This document shows, in pieces, positions 32,589 through 44,050 of a DNA stretch of 64,000 bases (positions are counted from its first letter, which is position 1; every line of letters starts with the position of its first letter). The notes under the pieces were generated by a model. The model was not told the DNA's origin. It did no database searches and saw only the letters and a program-made list of their open reading frames with translations. This DNA is from Diphasiastrum complanatum (Eukaryota; Streptophyta; Lycopodiopsida; Lycopodiales; Lycopodiaceae), in NCBI GenBank assembly GCA_029204225.1, contig MU832578.1, positions 1-64,000 of the forward strand. The letters run 5' to 3'. The position numbers and the translations under genes are program-made.

Positions 32589-33607
32589 ATGTCCCTAACT
32601 TGTAGGAAAGTAATAATTGGTCATGTGCCCGATGATGTCAAAAAATGCTCTAAATTTTTTGTTTGTTCACGAAAATTCCTTGCTTTAAAGAACATCAAGG
32701 TTACAAGCCAATTCGAATTGGACAAGTTACAACTGTACAAGGATTTGCTTGCTAAGGAGACTGACGAGTTAGGGTTTAGGAGTATAATTGAGGTGATATG
32801 GTAGCTAGGTAGGTTCAGAATCATCTAACAGTTGGACCAACGCCTTTGCCACATTAACTACTGCTTAAGATTGTAATTTTGTGTCAAACTTATTTGCAGT
32901 GTGGAGAAAAGAATAAACAAGAAGGTAACTTATGACAATGTTTGAGAAGGCTAAAGATGAATACGTCTATTTGAAGGATCTGCTTGCTAAGAAGACTGAG
33001 GAGGCAGGACTCAAAACTATAATTGAGGTACACATGCAACATTCTACAGAGACTATGAGTGCTCACTGCTATCTTTTCCTACACCTTGCAAATTATCATG
33101 ATTCATGTTATTTCCAGTTTTGACTTGATATTGGTGACACAGCTCCATCTCTACAACCTACAACCTACGCGTGAGTCAAAATCCAATTGCAGGTTGTAGA
33201 GCTGTGTCACCAACGTCAAGTCAAAACTGGCAACAACATGAATCATGATCATTTGCCAGGTGTAGTAAAAGAAAGCAGTGAGCACGCGTACCATTGAGTG
33301 AATGGACGAATAAATAGTGCTTCTTCTTACGATGTTACATGCAGCATAAGCCTGAGCAAAACTTCTTTGGAAATTGGCTTTCTCATATAGGTTAGGAAAT
33401 CCCTCACAAATCTGGAAAGGGCAAAACAAATAGCGAAAACGGCCCTGTTGTTTGTACGATCATTCATCATTGTTTCTCTCATGCAGAAGAAAGAAGCGAC
33501 GTATATAAAACCTACACTAATGCGTCTAAATGTTTCAATAGAGGAAGCCAAAAAAATTGACCTAGATTCTACACAGTACAATCTAATATTCGCATATGAA
33601 GTTCCAG
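32589..33607 (+). CDS. Candidate small-exon gene of unknown function with a duplicated exon
   Basis: Three possible exons. A ends at 32792 (ATAATTGAG then GTGATATG) and encodes LYKDLLAKETDELGFRSIIE. B ends at 33027 with the same ATAATTGAG before GTACAC and encodes YLKDLLAKKTEEAGLKTIIE, clearly a copy of exon A. C spans 33487-33607 between CTCATGCAG and GTAATG and encodes LMRLNVSIEEAKKIDLDSTQ. Their 5-prime ends and any joining frame are uncertain; exon B has a stop just upstream of a possible ATG at 32932. I do not recognise the family. It could also be a gene fragment. The hairpin at 33059-33285 lies in the gap between B and C. Confidence 0.35.
33059..33285. repeat. Long hairpin: inverted repeat of about 100 bases with a 31-base loop
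   Basis: Left arm 33059-33159 and right arm 33191-33285 are reverse complements. By eye there are eight mismatches and one 6-base bulge over 101 positions, starting GTGCTCACTGCT and ending CTACAACCT. This is the size and pairing of a plant MIR precursor or a young inverted duplication. No target duplication flanks it. Confidence 0.85.
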
Positions 33608-33839
33608 GTAATGTCTGATAGACCAGCACGTAAAATCCATGTGTTTGATAGCAATGAAATACAAACCCATCCTGGATTAATCAATATACTTGACCTGAAA
33701 TTTTGTTGATTCAAAAACAATTGTGATAAACCACAACATTATGTCTGCAAAGTAGTTGGGAATATCAAAATGGCAAATGGCAAATGCTTAAATATTAAAA
33801 TCAAAATTGTAAAACCTCTACTAGTAACTAATCTACACT

Positions 33840-34045
33840 TTAAGCTCTCCTAGCTCTGAGCCTCTTGCGCGCTGGTGCTGTGGAGCCTGTTGTGGTCTCC
33901 TCTTGAATGTCAGCGACGAAATCCTCATCGGAGGCAGAGGTATGATGCCCCTCATCCTCATCCTTGCTCTTCTCGGACTCCTCCTCTGAGGACTCTGACC
34001 CTGACGATGCCTCAGACTTAGACTCGTCGTCAGGGTTGTGACCAG

Positions 34046-34080
<35 letters not shown>

Positions 34081-34103
34081 AAGAGTACGGAGTCAAAATC
34101 CAA
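33840..34103 (-). CDS. Acidic Ser/Glu-rich ORF, possible C-terminal exon
   Basis: An 87-residue minus frame whose N-terminal part is only microsatellite translation (Arg-Glu repeat from (AG)n). From about residue 20 it is non-repetitive: acidic Ser/Glu/Asp-rich, then SASDEDFVADIQEETT, ending in a basic RKRLRARRA before the stop. This looks like the disordered acidic tail plus nuclear-localisation-like end of a larger protein, for example a transposase or nuclear factor. No further exon was recognised to the right. Confidence 0.35.
34053..34080. repeat. (CT)n microsatellite
   Basis: Uninterrupted CT run of 28 bases. Confidence 0.95.
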
Positions 34104-34651
34104 ATGATAGATCTCTCTCTCCCTCGCTCTATCTCTCTCATGATAGATCTTTCTCTCCCTCTAGGCTCTCTCTGTCCTAATCTAATTTCTAGAATCTAGT
34201 ATCTACACTTAAAGCCCTAAGTTCTAACCCTAAACTACCAAACAAGCTCCAACTTCCAACTATTAACTAAATGGTAGCCACTAACTAGTAACTACTAACC
34301 ACTAAAAAGGATCAAAGCTTACTGCTAACTTTTAACTTCTAACTCCTAACTAGTTGCCAAATCCAACCACTAAGTACCCACACCCCTCTCACAATGCCCA
34401 CACTCAACCCTATCAATCAAGATCTACCATCTATGATCTCACATATCAAAATCAAGCTATCAATGTTGATTCATCATTCTTGAATGATCAATGATCAAGA
34501 TTCAATGCACAATCATTGATCTTGAAATGCACATTGATGTATCATGTTTGCACATTGCACAAAACACAAATGATAAAACACCACCCTCAATGAAACCATG
34601 GAAATGTTTTTTGCTCCAATGCTATCTCCTCCAATGGCAAATGCACATGCT

Positions 34652-34652
34652 C

Positions 34653-34711
<59 letters not shown>
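34652..34711. repeat. (CT)n microsatellite
   Basis: About 60 bases of CT with one interruption (CTTTCT at about 34672). It is followed at 34743-34790 by GGCCGGTTCAAACCGGCC, a palindromic word reminiscent of the subterminal words of the hAT-like elements. Confidence 0.95.
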
Positions 34712-34713
<2 letters not shown>

Positions 34714-35332
34714 CGTTCTAGCGCCCACTGCGCCCTATTCAGTAGAGGCCGGTTCAAACCGGCCACGTACGATTTGTTGGTTTGAACCGCGCTTCGATGT
34801 AACTTTGAAGAACATCCTTTACTAGTATGGGCTTTGAGACAAAACATAAACTACAAATGTTAGAAGAAAACTGAAGAAACTTAGTGTTTCTACCCACCAA
34901 AGCGCTTTTAGCTTGTGAGTTCATACCTGCAAAAATATATGGTTGGGCCTCATCAATCGTGTCCCAAAGTTATTTCGATGTAGAGAGACATAGCATCTAT
35001 ACAACCCACGCAGGTCCGTTGTAGTTTAAGACCGGACATTCTTTGTATTCAAGATTCTCATTCACTTGGCAATCTATTTTCGTGTGAGTTGCTAGTTATC
35101 ATGGACCTTGAGAAATGTTATATTGCCCAAAATTAACAGTTTTACTAACAAATATCTAACTATTTTAACCAGCTCAAAGGAAAAAAATCTGTCATTTATG
35201 TGCAAAATTTCAGAACCTTTCATGCAACAAATGAATCTTGTTGGCTGCTAACCTTCAACTACATTTTGCACATCTCAATATGTTGGCTGAATTTTTCATT
35301 GAATGCTTTGATAGAGACACAATTTTATGATC

Positions 35333-35860
35333 TTAGGAATACAGCAGCTTATCTGCTGCATTCATTTGCAATGGATGTGCTATCTTAGAATATGCTTGAA
35401 AGATACACGCTCCCTCTCTTTCTCTCTCTCTGTGAGAAGGGTTGAATTGAGATTCGTGCAGCGATAAATACCCCGCATCAATGAAGCCAAGCGTGAGAAC
35501 GACCACTGCGACTTGCAACCAAAAATCTGGAGAACCCAAAAAGCCTTCCTCAACAGAGGATCGCACTCGTCCATTCTTATCCTTTCCTGACTTTGCCACT
35601 ACCGAACATTTCTGAGCCACTCTGAGAGCAGAAACGCTGCTTTTTTGTTTCAAGCGAAGACCCAACTGCTCTGGAAGGACGTGGTAAGAAGAACGGGAGG
35701 CAGAAGTGGGGCCAACTCCATCCTTGTGGCTGCAGCAAGAAGAAGAGATTGTTGAAATGGATGCTGGATTAGCACGTGAAAACACAGAAAATGTGTGAGT
35801 GATGGTGAAAGTAATACAGGATGAAACGCTGCTACACTCCATCTGTGCGTTACATAACAT
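35333..35860 (-). CDS. First exon of a probable plastid-targeted membrane protein
   Basis: The minus frame begins at 35860 (MLCNAQ) or at the internal Met, 35842 (MECSSVSS). The first 60 residues are rich in Ser, Thr and Ala and poor in acid residues, as in a chloroplast transit peptide. A basic middle (VAKSGKDKNGRVR) follows, then PDFWLQVAVVVLTLGFIDAG, one hydrophobic membrane-type segment. The frame then becomes microsatellite-like. A donor (GCGGG then GTATTT on the minus strand, intron starting at 35471) fits an exon ending right after FIDAG. I could not find the next exon before 34900. A TATAAAT sits at 35872-35878, but too close to the first ATG. Function unknown. Confidence 0.5.
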   Translation of the reverse strand: MLCNAQMECSSVSSCITFTITHTFSVFSRANPASISTISSSCCSHKDGVGPTSASRSSYHVLPEQLGLRLKQKSSVSALRVAQKCSVVAKSGKDKNGRVRSSVEEGFLGSPDFWLQVAVVVLTLGFIDAGYLSLHESQFNPSHREREREGACIFQAYSKIAHPLQMNAADKLLYS

Positions 35861-36610
35861 AAGAGTATGAAATTTATACTAAAAACACAGAAGAAGAAGA
35901 AGAAGAAGAAGAAGAGTGAAATGATTCCCATATGAACAAGTCTTGAAAGAATGTTGGGGTTCGGTGTTTGGCCCTCCCTTGTAGGGAGGATCTTAAGCTT
36001 AGGGGACTTCCATAGTTTGACACACCTACACCCAAGCCCATAATCTCTACAATATTTACCCAAGTTACCCCTCGTTGCAAGTTACCGCTCGCTCAGAATT
36101 CAGCCCTTTTACTAGTGAAAACAAGTTAAGAAAGTTGCTGCTTGTGAGAGGGACCTTCAATATTTTTTGTGAGGTTGTTATGTGGCGGACTGCCATATTA
36201 TGTCGAGTAAAAGTGTCTCAAAATGTGCTAGAAATTGTCTTAAGAGGTCATCACAAATAGAGCAAAGTCTTGAAAGGACACTGATATGCTTAGTGGTAGA
36301 AGCATCCTAACAAATCTTGGATTGGTTGTTTGGCCCTCCCTAAAGTGTGATTATATTGAGCATATGACCTACGTGTGTTTTTTGTTGAGTATGTGGTTAT
36401 GGTTGCCTTAAAATTTTGGAAGGAGTCAAGGCACCTAGGTGGATGAGACCTATGGAAATAAGATATCATTTAGTGATGGAAAGATTAGGGAGAATGGCAA
36501 AGAAGATTGCACATGTGATCCTTTATGAGGAGAGACTAACATGGAGAGGGGAGGATAATGAGAACATCTTAGAGTTTATACAAGCTCTTGAGCAATTGCG
36601 TAGTCTATGA
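35861..36610. other. Upstream flank with (GAA)n and unassigned sequence
   Basis: An (AAG)n run lies at about 35886-35916. Two segments share GTTTGGCCCTCCCT (near 35964 and 36325), a hint of an older duplicated repeat. A 64-residue frame at 36416-36610 could be worn retrotransposon coding but has no clear motif. Confidence 0.35.
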
Positions 36611-36800
36611 TGTTGGAAAGAGGGAGGTGAAGTGAGTCGGTTCGACAAGTCGAAGACTATAGCGACTTATCGAGCGTAGCGGAATGAAGCCTTCTTTCCT
36701 CATGCATGACTATGCCTATCAATATTGAACAAAGCATAATGACATAAGTCACGTTTAATCTTTTAACAACCAACTTTGAATTTGTGAGACTTGATGGATC
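36611..36800. mobile_element. LTR-like fragment, TGTTGGA family
   Basis: Starts TGTTGGAAAGAGGGAGGT and matches 54518-54690 closely through GACAAGTCGAAGACT, CATGACTATGCCTATCA and TTGAACAAAGCATAATGAC. The match stops near TTTGAA. At 54518 the same start abuts a reversed tRNA-Met primer site, which identifies this as LTR sequence. Confidence 0.65.
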
Positions 36801-37240
36801 TCCTAGAAATTTAGTTGATTGAGTTGTTGTATTTTAGAATATTTGGATATTCTAAGAATATTTGTACCAAGAAGCATTGTTATCTACAAGAAATTGTGGA
36901 CAGATTTTAGACTATCTAAAAAATAAATTTTCTTTAGCTTTTGGACTTCATCTCAAAAATAAAGAGAATTCACCCAATGATTCATGTGATTGGGATTACA
37001 TGAAGGTGATGAACTTTTATTTGGAGAAGATCAACCCATTTGGAAAAATTATAGCTTAGTGTATCTTTGGATTTTGAGTTAGTACTCCTGAGTACAGGCA
37101 AGCAATTGAAGAATCGTTGCATCTCTGAGTACTTATTCAGATGGAAAGATAAGACTAAGGATAATGTTTCTGGATTAAAGTTGAAAGTTTAAGAAATGAT
37201 TTCATGTCTTCTCTTCCCCGTCCTGAGGACAGAACTAGTT

Positions 37241-37411
37241 TAAGGGAGGAAGAATGTAATGGCCATATTCTGTTAAGGACATGGAATATTCCTAATATGG
37301 TAGACCGGTTCTTCAGTGTTGAGATTATTAGCCACGCCGAGATTTAATTCCATGTCAAGGCCAATTTGTGACTAAAAACCTTGAGAGGACCCAAACACTT
37401 ATGAAGTACCT
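37241..37411 (+). mobile_element. Polypurine tract and truncated LTR start
   Basis: TAAGGGAGGAAGAA (37241-37254) is followed by TGTAATGGCCATATTC, which matches the LTR start at 37793 for about 150 bases, through GAGAGGACCCA. It is then cut off. Confidence 0.7.
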
Positions 37412-37429
37412 ACAACTCAAATCATTGAG

Positions 37430-37770
37430 ATGCCAGGTCAAGAAAATCTAGAATTAAAAATAAATAAGGTTAATTGTGAGTGTGAATGTTCATTCAGTAA
37501 TGTTTCATTCTTGCCTAATGAATTATTTCGTTTGAAAGACACAGTTAAAGGACATGAAGTTAGTATATTGGTGGATAGTGGTTCAACTCATAATTTTATT
37601 AACTCTAGTCTTGTGTAGAAACTCGTCCTGGAAACTGAAGCCAATGATCATAGATATAAGGTATATCTAGCTTCAGGTGCAGAGTTGGAGACTTGGGATG
37701 TCAAAGTTTCGAAGCTCCCAGTTTGGATTCAAGATTACAAAGTTAATAGATTTTCATGTTTTAGATTTAG
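37430..37770 (+). pseudogene. Ty3-type aspartic protease fragment
   Basis: Residues around FRLKDTVKGHEVSILVDSGS followed by THNFI are the protease active-site region of plant Ty3 elements, with catalytic DSG intact. A stop at 37617 interrupts, then the frame continues with LASGAELETWDVKVSKL. No reverse transcriptase follows; the sequence runs into an LTR at 37793. Confidence 0.8.
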
Positions 37771-37792
37771 CACGTACGGACATAATTCTAGT

Positions 37793-38295
37793 TGTTATGG
37801 CCATATTCCGCTAAGGACATGGAATAGTCCTAATATTGTAGACTGGCCCTCCAGTGTTCGAGTTTATTGGTCACGCCTAGATTTTATTCCGCATCGAGGC
37901 CTGTTGGTGACTAATGACCTTGAGAGGACCCAGACACTCTAATTGAGACATATGGAGTAGTGCATGTACATGTGACTGATATAGGCATGAGGTATGCATG
38001 AAGAGCTGTGATCTATTTATAGTTGATCTACATGGGGATTGCAATGGGTTCATGCACATGATCCTACTCTCTATATATTGGGTAGTAATTATTCCGTCGA
38101 TGACTTGGTCTAGGTTACCAGTTGAGCTCTTCTCCTCTTGCTATCACATGGCATGGCTTGGGGGCTAAATCCAGGAGGATTCTCCAGGAGGGATCTAGGA
38201 TTGGTTGGGTGGTTTTGCTCCACAGTCTCTCTTGTGTTTTCCTATCCTCATCTTAGGGGATTGTCCCTAGTGGTCTTTACATTGGTATTAGAGCC
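37793..38295 (+). mobile_element. LTR (37793-38281) with tRNA-Met-like primer site
   Basis: Begins TGTTATGGCCATATTCC and ends GGTCTTTACA at 38281, giving 489 bases. TTGGTATTAGAGCC (38282-38295) follows, one base off the standard tRNA-Met primer site. The last 100 bases, with GGCTTGGGGG, GGTTGGGTGGTT and CTTAGGG, are clearly related to 61150-61270, another LTR end. Confidence 0.75.
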
Positions 38296-39225
38296 CCGAC
38301 TAAGATGCGGTCTTGGGTGGGAATGGAGACGAGATCTACATCGATTTGGAAGTAAGGAGCACTTGGATTCACATCCTAGATGGAGTGTTGATTTCTCAAT
38401 GTAATTGGGTTTGGATTCGCTAATTCCGGTGGGAAGCATACTTTTCAAAATCGGTAGAGTGCACTTCTACATGATTAATTTTGGTAAAGATGCTAAGAAT
38501 TAGTACAAATCCATTTGTAACTCCTTGTTCCTTGAGGAATCTTCCAATTGATGCAGAATGATCTGCTTGCTTGTTACCACCAAGTTTCTGCTTGCTTAAA
38601 GTTGGGTAACGTGCGTCACGGGCCATAAGATTCTGAATCATAGCATATTGTTTGAGTTCATAGATAAATGGAGAGCAAGTCTATTTATCCTATTTTTTTA
38701 TGGACTGTTAACAATTTTAACATGATTCAGGTGTGTGCATGTTGAGGATCAAAGATTTGTTATATTCAAAATCCTCTTAGAACTGCACATATTGAATATT
38801 AATGGAAATTGTAGTTATGCTAACTTTAAAGCGGCATATTTGGCATGGTGTTGCAGTCCTTGTAAGTCAGAACTTTCTTACTTTCCTTGCTTTTGTTTAA
38901 GAGCCGTGGATTGGCAACATTACAAGAGTGGGTTTGCGCCCCACCAGGTGGACTTTTGATTCTAGTAGATGGCTGATGCTGAGTCTATACTGCTCGTTGT
39001 AAATCGTTTGGATCAGATCGGAAGTTGCTGGTTGTATCCCCTGTTGTTTCCGCTTTTGAATGACCAAAATCTCTTCGTTGGCTGCTTGTGTGATAGCAGA
39101 GTTGTTGAAGCTTCTTGTCTGAACTTTCTTCCCTGAAATCACCTGCACGCTAGTGTTGGGTGGAAGCTACTGGTGATTGCAATAATGGTGGATTCATCCT
39201 TTCTAGGATTGATAGTCGTTGGGAG
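38296..39225. other. No gene recognised
   Basis: Probably leader or flank of the LTR at 37793, then unassigned sequence up to the hAT-like insertion. Short frames only. Confidence 0.35.
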
Positions 39226-39406
39226 GTCTGAACTAGTGTTGGGCGGTTCTCACATATTTGTGATACCCGCCGGTTCAGGATATTGCCCTTTTTTTTTAAA
39301 CCAAGAACCACAGGTTCAGGGTATTGGATTACATTTAAAATATTTATACCTGGCGGTTCTCAATAATATCTTATAAGATAAATCTTGGTGGTTCTCAATC
39401 TGCCGA

Positions 39407-39594
39407 TGTTGTGTCGTCGATGTAGCATAGGGGTCCGTCGCTAAGAGCGGCAACCTCGCCTTCACTTGCATAGGAAGAAGAGAGAGGGAGAGGAGAGAGA
39501 GGAGAAATAGAGTGGAGAGAGGGAGAGAAAAAACACCTAGGTTGAGAAAGGCTTCGGGGGCTCGAGCACCTACCCAAAGCTATTCTATCCCAAC

Positions 39595-39663
<69 letters not shown>

Positions 39664-40143
39664 AACCAAGAGAATTTTATTAAGAAGAGAATGGAAGATG
39701 ATACAATACAAAGGAGATGACTCCCTCTTATAGATTTTAGAGGTGAGCCTCCTTTGCTCTCATTGGCCACTTCATTGGGGCAAGGATTCTAATCCAAGCC
39801 TTTCAAATAAACACAACTTAAATCTAATGGTGCTAAGAAAGCACAAGGGCACTCACATGATTCATGTGAGTTTTAAGTTGGGCCCTTTTAGCTTTTTTAT
39901 TTGCAACTTGACTTAGGGCCTCTAATGTCATTTTAGGGTTTTAAGCCCCTAGTCTCTTATTCCTAGGAATTACAATTTGCTACTTGTGCTCATTGGTGGC
40001 TGGGCTTATACACATAGGATACTAGTGCCTTGCACTTATTATTCTACTGTACTGTGGTGGGGCCCACTAGGCAAGGCTTGGCCAATAGTATTTTAAGTGG
40101 TGGGACCCACTTATTTATTTGTATACATGAAATACCCACAACA
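39407..40143 (-). mobile_element. Left LTR (3-prime) of the gag-only element
   Basis: 737 bases with 7-base inverted ends TGTTGTG/CACAACA. Includes (AG)n at 39597-39657. I see no convincing purine-only tract next to it inside the element; the adjacent minus sequence is GGGTCGTGGACCC, which is weak for a polypurine tract. Confidence 0.9.
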
Positions 40144-40330
40144 GGGTCCACGACCCAAAGTAGTGTCGGTCCCTCGGCACTAGGCTGCAACTGTCGTGAA
40201 GGGGCGCTGTTGTCAGTTCGTTTATTGTTGGGACATGGGTGCTTCAGGAAAAGCGTGGATAGAATTCGCTTACATAAAACCTGAGGCTTTATTGATTGTT
40301 GATCAGCAAGAACCTAGACTTGCCAGATTT

Positions 40331-42260
40331 TCAATAATACACATAAGGGTCTGGTGGCCATATCAGGTAACCTTGTTCATTCACAATTGGGTAGTCGAGG
40401 CATTCCATCGGAGGATCCCAAGATAAATCTTGCTGATATAATGGATCTTCATAGATCGGCGCAACTGGTCCCAATGTCATAGACTCCTCCAAAGCATAAT
40501 GTGGATATGATGTGTTTGCTTGATGCTCTTGTCTGTCCAGGTATTCGAAGTATGCATCAGCCTGACGACTTTCCTCATCAGTCAATATCATAGATTTACG
40601 ACAAGGCTTTATCATTGTAGGTTCTGGTTCTTGCTGTACAATTGGCCATTTTGGGCTTGGATTCTTTGGATTTGGCCTTTGAAGAATGGATATACCCCGA
40701 ATTGGCGTTGATTTGGGGGTCTATTGAATTGTGGAACAATTAGACTTTGGTTGAATCTTGCTCGTTGAGGGGCAATCATCAACTTTAGTCTTCTCTTGGT
40801 CATTGCACTTTCCCATTGAAGGCTGCGTGATGGCACTTTTTCTTGGATCTTGTGCTGAATTGCCTTCAAGTTGCCCTGTTGACACTAGTCCCCTTTGTAA
40901 TTCATCACTAAGAATTCTTCGCATTGAGTGCAAAAAAAGCCCTGACAGAATCTGCTGGAGTTCCTCGGTTGCCCGTGTCTTGATTTCCTCGACAGTCATT
41001 GGCTTGATGAATTATATAGTCTTTGTCTTCTGTGATGGTTCTACTTGTTTGCTCGAGGGTATCTTTGTGTACCTTAAGACTTTTGTCAGATTTTCTTCTT
41101 CGTCACTCGCTTCATAACCCGGTGGCACTAAGATTCTTCTTTTGTAGTACATTCGAGGTGGAAGGGTTACCACAGGTGCATGTCGGTGTACATAGGCCAA
41201 ATGCCTCCTGGCTATTTGTGAATTTCTCATCGGGCAATCTCAGCATGGAAGATTAACTCCGCATTGTGAACACGAGGGATCAAATGTTGATAGATCCCCT
41301 CGGTGTGGACATTCAGCACGTCGATGTTTTCCTCCGCATCCATAGCACCTAACTGAGTGTAGTATGCCATCACCCCTAAGTTGATAGGCATACACCGATA
41401 ACAGATTCTCCTTAGGATCTTCCACAAAATAGACTAGTAGGTTGTTATGGTCCTCCATTGAATTCGGTGACATGCAAGAGGATATAACCAAAACTCTACC
41501 TTGCCACTATTTGTTCAAGAAACTCGTGATTTAGATGGATCAATTTGACATCCACCCTTCTGGTGAGCTCCTTGTTGGCTTGATTCTGCTTCTGATCGTT
41601 GAACCGCTGGATCTTGTTGTCGACAAGCCTGTTGCTCTGTATTTTGTCCTTTTAACAAGCGCGGATTCTTGATTGGACACCTGGGATGATCTCCAAAGCA
41701 GAAGGTACATTCGTCCTTTTCAAGAAACTTAATAGAGCGAGCATAAGCTTGTTGGCAGCTTAAAGTGCAAGGTTTTGGGTCTTCCGCTGCACTTGTTCTG
41801 CTTGACCTTGCTGCACTTTGTTGCCTTGCATGGGGTTCCACTCTTGTTGGATCATTGCTCGTTGTCGACCTTTGTTCCTCTCATTCCCCATATGGATAGG
41901 GAAAATCCTTCTTCCCGAGTGAGATTTCCATCTTGGCAGCATCCTTACAGAGTTATACAAGTGACGCATAGGATGCTAATTCTGCCATACTAGATCTGAT
42001 CCTTTTGGGCACTCCAGCATAGTATTTTGCCATGACAATCTGTTCAGGAATCGGTGGATTACAATCCTTCACTAGATGATAGATCCGATAGGTGTAGTCT
42101 CGGATTGTTTTAGTAGGGAACTTTTTAAATTTCGATAATCCTACAAGGGCGGTCTCCATAGTTCAGCACTAGAATGTCGCAAAGTAGCTGGTTGGTGAAT
42201 TGCTTCAAGATTTGGTCAATGACTCTGGTGTTCCGACTTTTTTTTTTTTTTTGAAATGGA
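40331..42260 (-). pseudogene. Gag-like ORF and second unassigned frame of the gag-only element
   Basis: Minus strand. The Gag part (about 42260-41515) has FPTKTIRDYTYRIYHLVKDC and EQIVMAKYYAGVPKRIRSSM, matching the plant Gag pattern of Y-x-x-R and a Y-x-x-G-L/V-P helix. CTFCFGDHPRCP, a knuckle-like cluster, follows. After a stop near 41515 the frame continues with RCYGCGGKHRRAECP and CSQCGVNLPC, two more Cys clusters. A further 300-residue, Pro/Glu-rich frame (41230 to 40331) has only two or three stops and ends DYPIVNEQGYLIWPPDPYVY. That last region has no known domain. A few frameshifts mean this copy is probably dead, but the long near-open frame suggests recent coding function in the family. 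Confidence 0.7.
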
Positions 42261-42864
42261 AGAAGAAAAAGAAGAAGAGAAAGGAATCAAGAAAAGAGGG
42301 ATCCGTATGGATGTGAACAGAAACAAAAATGGATTTAACCGATAACCGCAATGAAAGTTATACTGTCAAGAGAATATGGAGATGGACAAAAGAGTGTGGA
42401 CAGAAGAGTGATGGATGGTGGTGGAAACTGATTTTTTTTGGTACTGAGCAGCTTGATCTGTGGTTCATTCACTTGATTCAGTCTAGGGATGTTGGATCTT
42501 GATGGATATTGTGACTACAACCTAGATTTGACAAGATCAGATTAGTTTTAGTTGGCTAATAGTGTGATTTTAGCCCCTTTTTTTGGTTCTTTGTGTTTTT
42601 TTTTTTTTGGTTGAGATTTCTTCAGATATGAGTGAATCTAACCTTCAACCTTCCTACAATAGTTGTATTTACACCATTTCTAAACAATGTGAGTTCTGCA
42701 AGCATTCTTGATGGACAGATTTGTCAGGAACTTGAAAAAACTCAGTTTTTTGGAACTTTTCAGCAATTTTTCTTGGATATTTTAAAATGTAACCATTGGA
42801 TCTTCACAAAAATTCCACAGTAGCTATATCTAGCTTAGATCTACCTATTAAACTCTTTAAGAAG
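42261..42864 (-). other. Leader segment of the gag-only element
   Basis: Sequence upstream (minus strand) of the gag-like frame, with T-rich runs at 42239-42252 and 42597-42609 and no recognisable coding. The gag start codon could not be placed. Confidence 0.4.
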
Positions 42865-44050
42865 GTTACTTCCCAGAAGATCTCAAGAAATCATGGAAAA
42901 AGTGCATTGTTTTGGGGTTTTTTTGGCAAAATTTAAGATTTCCTGGGAACCAACCCTCGCAGACTTGTTGGTACTTGTATCTCAGTCAGATTCAGCTGCT
43001 CATCAGGCTGAGAGAGTTACTTCCCAAGGAAACTCAAAAAATCTTGAGAAAAGTGCATTTTTTGGGGTTTTTTTTGCAAAATTTTAAGCTTTTCTGGGAA
43101 CAAACCCTTGCAGAATAGTATGCACTTGTGCAGACTAGTATGCACTTGTATCTTAGTCAGATTCACGTGCTCATCAATCTGCGAGTTACTTCCCAAGAAA
43201 ACTCAAAAAATGTTGAAAAAGGTGCATTTTTTGGGGGTTTTTTTTGCAAAATTTTAAGGTTTTCTAAGAAAAAAACCCTTGCAGACTAGTTTGCACTTGT
43301 ATCTCAGTCAGATTCAGCTGTGAGAGTTACTTCCCAAGGAAACTCAAAAAATCTTAAAAAAAATACATGTTTTTTTGGGGTTTTTTTTTGCAAATTTTTT
43401 AGTTTTTTGGGATTCACCTGCTCACCAAGCTGCGAGCGTTACTTTCCAAGGAAACTCAAAAAGATCTTGAAAAAAATGCATTTTTTTGTGGTTTTTTTGC
43501 GAAATTTTAAGATTTTCTAATAACAAACCCTTGCAGACTAGTTTGCACTTGTATCTCAGTCAGATTTAGCTGCTCACCAAGCTGCAAGAGTTACTTCCCA
43601 AGGAAACTCAAAAAATCTTGAAAAAAGGTGAATTTTTTGGGGTTTGTTTGCAAAATTTTAAGATTTTCTGGGAACAAACCCTCGCAGACTGGTATGCACT
43701 TGTATGTCAGTCAGATTCAGCTGCTCACCAAGCTGCGAGAGTTACTTCCCAAGGAAACTCAAAAACTCCTGAAAAAAGTGCATTTGTTTGTGATTTTTTG
43801 GCCAAATTTTGAGATTTTCTAAGAACTAATCTTTGCAGGATGGTATGTGCTTGTATCTAAGTCAGATCCACTTGCTTACAAAGCTACGAGAGCTACTTCC
43901 CAAAAAAAACTCAAAAATTTGCTATCTGAGAAGGTTCTAGTATACTTTTTGCTCTTGGGAACCTTCACAATGGCACTTTTTTTTGGGATCTAACTCTCGC
44001 AGACTTTTCTGTGTCCTTGTCTCAGTGAGATGGAACTTCAGAGAGCTCTG
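42865..44050. repeat. Tandem repeat of about 151 bases in the element leader
   Basis: The anchor GTTACTTCCCAAGGAAACTC or a variant starts units at 42865, 43016, 43185, 43326, 43438, 43590, 43741 and 43892, giving spacings of 151, 169, 141, 112, 152, 151 and 151. Each unit also has GCATTTTTTGGGGTTTTTTT, a TTGCAGACTAGT-type segment and ATCTCAGTCAGATTCAGCTG. It lies between the primer site and the gag-like frame on the minus strand. Confidence 0.9.

Noticed and set aside
34740-34800. GGCCGGTTCAAACCGGCC region as a hAT-like element
   Set aside because: Too short and no flanking duplication found.
42865-44050. CRISPR-like array
   Set aside because: The repeats are about 151 bases head to tail without unique spacers, inside an LTR element of a plant genome.
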